45,518 nt of DNA from Parcubacteria group bacterium (lineage in GTDB: Bacteria > Patescibacteriota > Minisyncoccia > JACPHC01). The stretch lies in the NCBI GenBank assembly GCA_016188775.1, contig JACPHC010000001.1, positions 1-45,518 of the forward strand, given 5' to 3'. A program made the translations under genes and the position numbers. Positions 44,483 to 45,518 of the stretch are shown in pieces (the stretch's first letter is position 1; every line of letters begins with the position of its first letter). The notes below the pieces were generated by a model. It saw only the letters and a list, made by a program, of their open reading frames with translations. It was not told where the DNA came from and made no database searches.

Positions 44483-44530
44483 AAAGGCCGGTTTTAGGAT
44501 TATCCCCTTTTAACGGCCTTATTTATTTTT
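44483..44530 (+). terminator. terminator AAAGGCCGGTTTTAGG...CCTTTTAACGGCCTTATTTATTTTT
   Basis: GC stem followed by T-rich stretch. Confidence 0.65.
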
Positions 44531-44535
44531 ATATT

Positions 44536-44856
44536 TTAATGAATGGGAAAATTATTATACCAAACTGTTTTACAGCTGGAACAATAAATTCCCCATTCGT
44601 ATTTTTTAAAATTCAAAATCTTTGAATATCTCCAGCAGCAGCTGGAGCAAAAATCAGTAATTAAGATAGGCATGTAGAACATTCGTTGAACATCTAATTC
44701 CGCTTTTTGAGCTTTATCTAATATGTATTCTTTTAAAGATTTTTCCGATTTTTTTTCTGATCCCGCCACCCTTTCTTTAAATTCATAGTCTTTATCTAAT
44801 ATCCTGATTCCATTTTTGTTGAATCTGTCGCTATTCTTATTATTCTGCTTTTTCAT
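44536..44856 (-). CDS. hypothetical protein with CxxC-type zinc-ribbon-like C-terminus
   Basis: FCSSCCWRYSKILNFKKYEWGIYCSSCKTVWYNN. Confidence 0.6.
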   Translation of the reverse strand: MKKQNNKNSDRFNKNGIRILDKDYEFKERVAGSEKKSEKSLKEYILDKAQKAELDVQRMFYMPILITDFCSSCCWRYSKILNFKKYEWGIYCSSCKTVWYNNFPIH

Positions 44857-44943
44857 TTTTTCGTCCCTCTTTTAATAAATTTACAAAAAACTATTCCCTA
44901 TGTTAAACTAATAATATATCAATAATAATAATAACTATAAAAA

Positions 44944-45518
44944 ATGTCAAATTGGTATTCCAATGTTGAAAATTTTAAAAAGGTTAATGGTTATGAAATA
45001 GACGGAATTTGGTATCCTCGAGTTACGGCTATTACCAAAATTAAAGCTAATCCGGCATTGTATAAGTGGTATGCCGATTCAGCCAGTTTTTCCGACGCGG
45101 AAAAAGCCAAAAAAACTTCGGCTTCCGAGGGTTCTTTGCTGCATGAAGTCGTGGAAAGTATTTTATCAATGCCTCAGGGCGCGGATGTAGAAAAAATTCA
45201 GGAAATTCCGGCGTCAGTCCGGCCGGCGGTTGAAAAATTCATTGAATTTAAAAATCAGAATAAGATTACTCCCCTATCTATTGAGGAACGCGCTGTCAGC
45301 AAAAAACACGGATACGCGGGCACGATTGACGCTTTGGTGGAATTAAACGGCCAGATCGGCGTTTTAGACATCAAAACTTCTTCCGGAATCTGGCGCGATT
45401 ACGGCCTGCAAACCGCCGCCTATATTGAAGCCTTGAATGAAAAACATTTTCCTCTTATTAAAAATCGCTGGATTTTGAGGCTTGATCAGCTAAAATATTG
45501 TCTCTCTTGCGGAGCTAA
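44944..45518 (+). CDS. PD-(D/E)XK nuclease-like protein, truncated by window end
   Basis: open frame without stop, absent from the ORF track: MSNWYSNVENFKKVNGYEIDGIWYPRVTAITK...EGSLLHEVVESIL...GYAGTIDALVELNGQIGVLDIKTSSGIWRDYGLQTAAYIEAL. Confidence 0.75.
   Translation, partial: MSNWYSNVENFKKVNGYEIDGIWYPRVTAITKIKANPALYKWYADSASFSDAEKAKKTSASEGSLLHEVVESILSMPQGADVEKIQEIPASVRPAVEKFIEFKNQNKITPLSIEERAVSKKHGYAGTIDALVELNGQIGVLDIKTSSGIWRDYGLQTAAYIEALNEKHFPLIKNRWILRLDQLKYCLSCGA

Noticed and set aside
44428-44625. 65-aa plus-strand ORF after M23 gene
   Set aside because: Runs through a hairpin, a likely terminator and the antisense of the 44536-44856 gene
1-45518. CRISPR array, prophage or transposase-bearing element
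   Set aside because: No regularly spaced direct repeats, phage structural genes or recognisable transposase reading frames were seen in the window
1-45518. UGA reassignment to Gly as in some ultra-small bacteria
   Set aside because: Genes such as the PaaK-like ORF (31117) end at UGA in a sensible position and no genes needed UGA read-through to stay intact

Overview
The window looks like a gene-dense, mostly plus-strand chromosomal segment from an ultra-small, Candidate Phyla Radiation (Patescibacteria)-type bacterium. This is inferred from gene content: a split transketolase with a PfkB kinase and no classical PFK, minimal translation factors, and short intergenic regions. No prophage, CRISPR array or transposase was seen. 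Main blocks are: central carbon metabolism (trxB, gap, rpiB, rpe, split transketolase, pfkB-type kinase, fba, 2-hydroxyacid dehydrogenase); translation (L25, short RF1, L31, S2, short EF-Ts, tyrS, L33, aspS, gltX and four tRNAs); cell envelope (mltG, dacA, mraY, ftsW, murG, M23 and SLT-like hydrolases); scpA/scpB; a type II toxin-antitoxin pair; a histidine kinase/response regulator pair; and an unusual three-gene operon (Acg-like nitroreductase, ThiF/E1-like protein, PaaK-like adenylate-forming enzyme). The most interesting signals are: (1) an archaeal/eukaryotic-type TyrRS near a class II tRNA-Tyr whose first base pair is C1:G72; (2) a nested arrangement of tRNA-Thr-like fragments around an intact tRNA-Thr; (3) several families of intergenic palindromic elements, one with compensatory base-pair changes between two copies; (4) the nitroreductase/E1-like/ligase operon; (5) trimmed translation proteins (RF1 without domain 1, AspRS without the GAD insertion, very short EF-Ts). 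All calls come from reading sequence and motifs; no database search was run.
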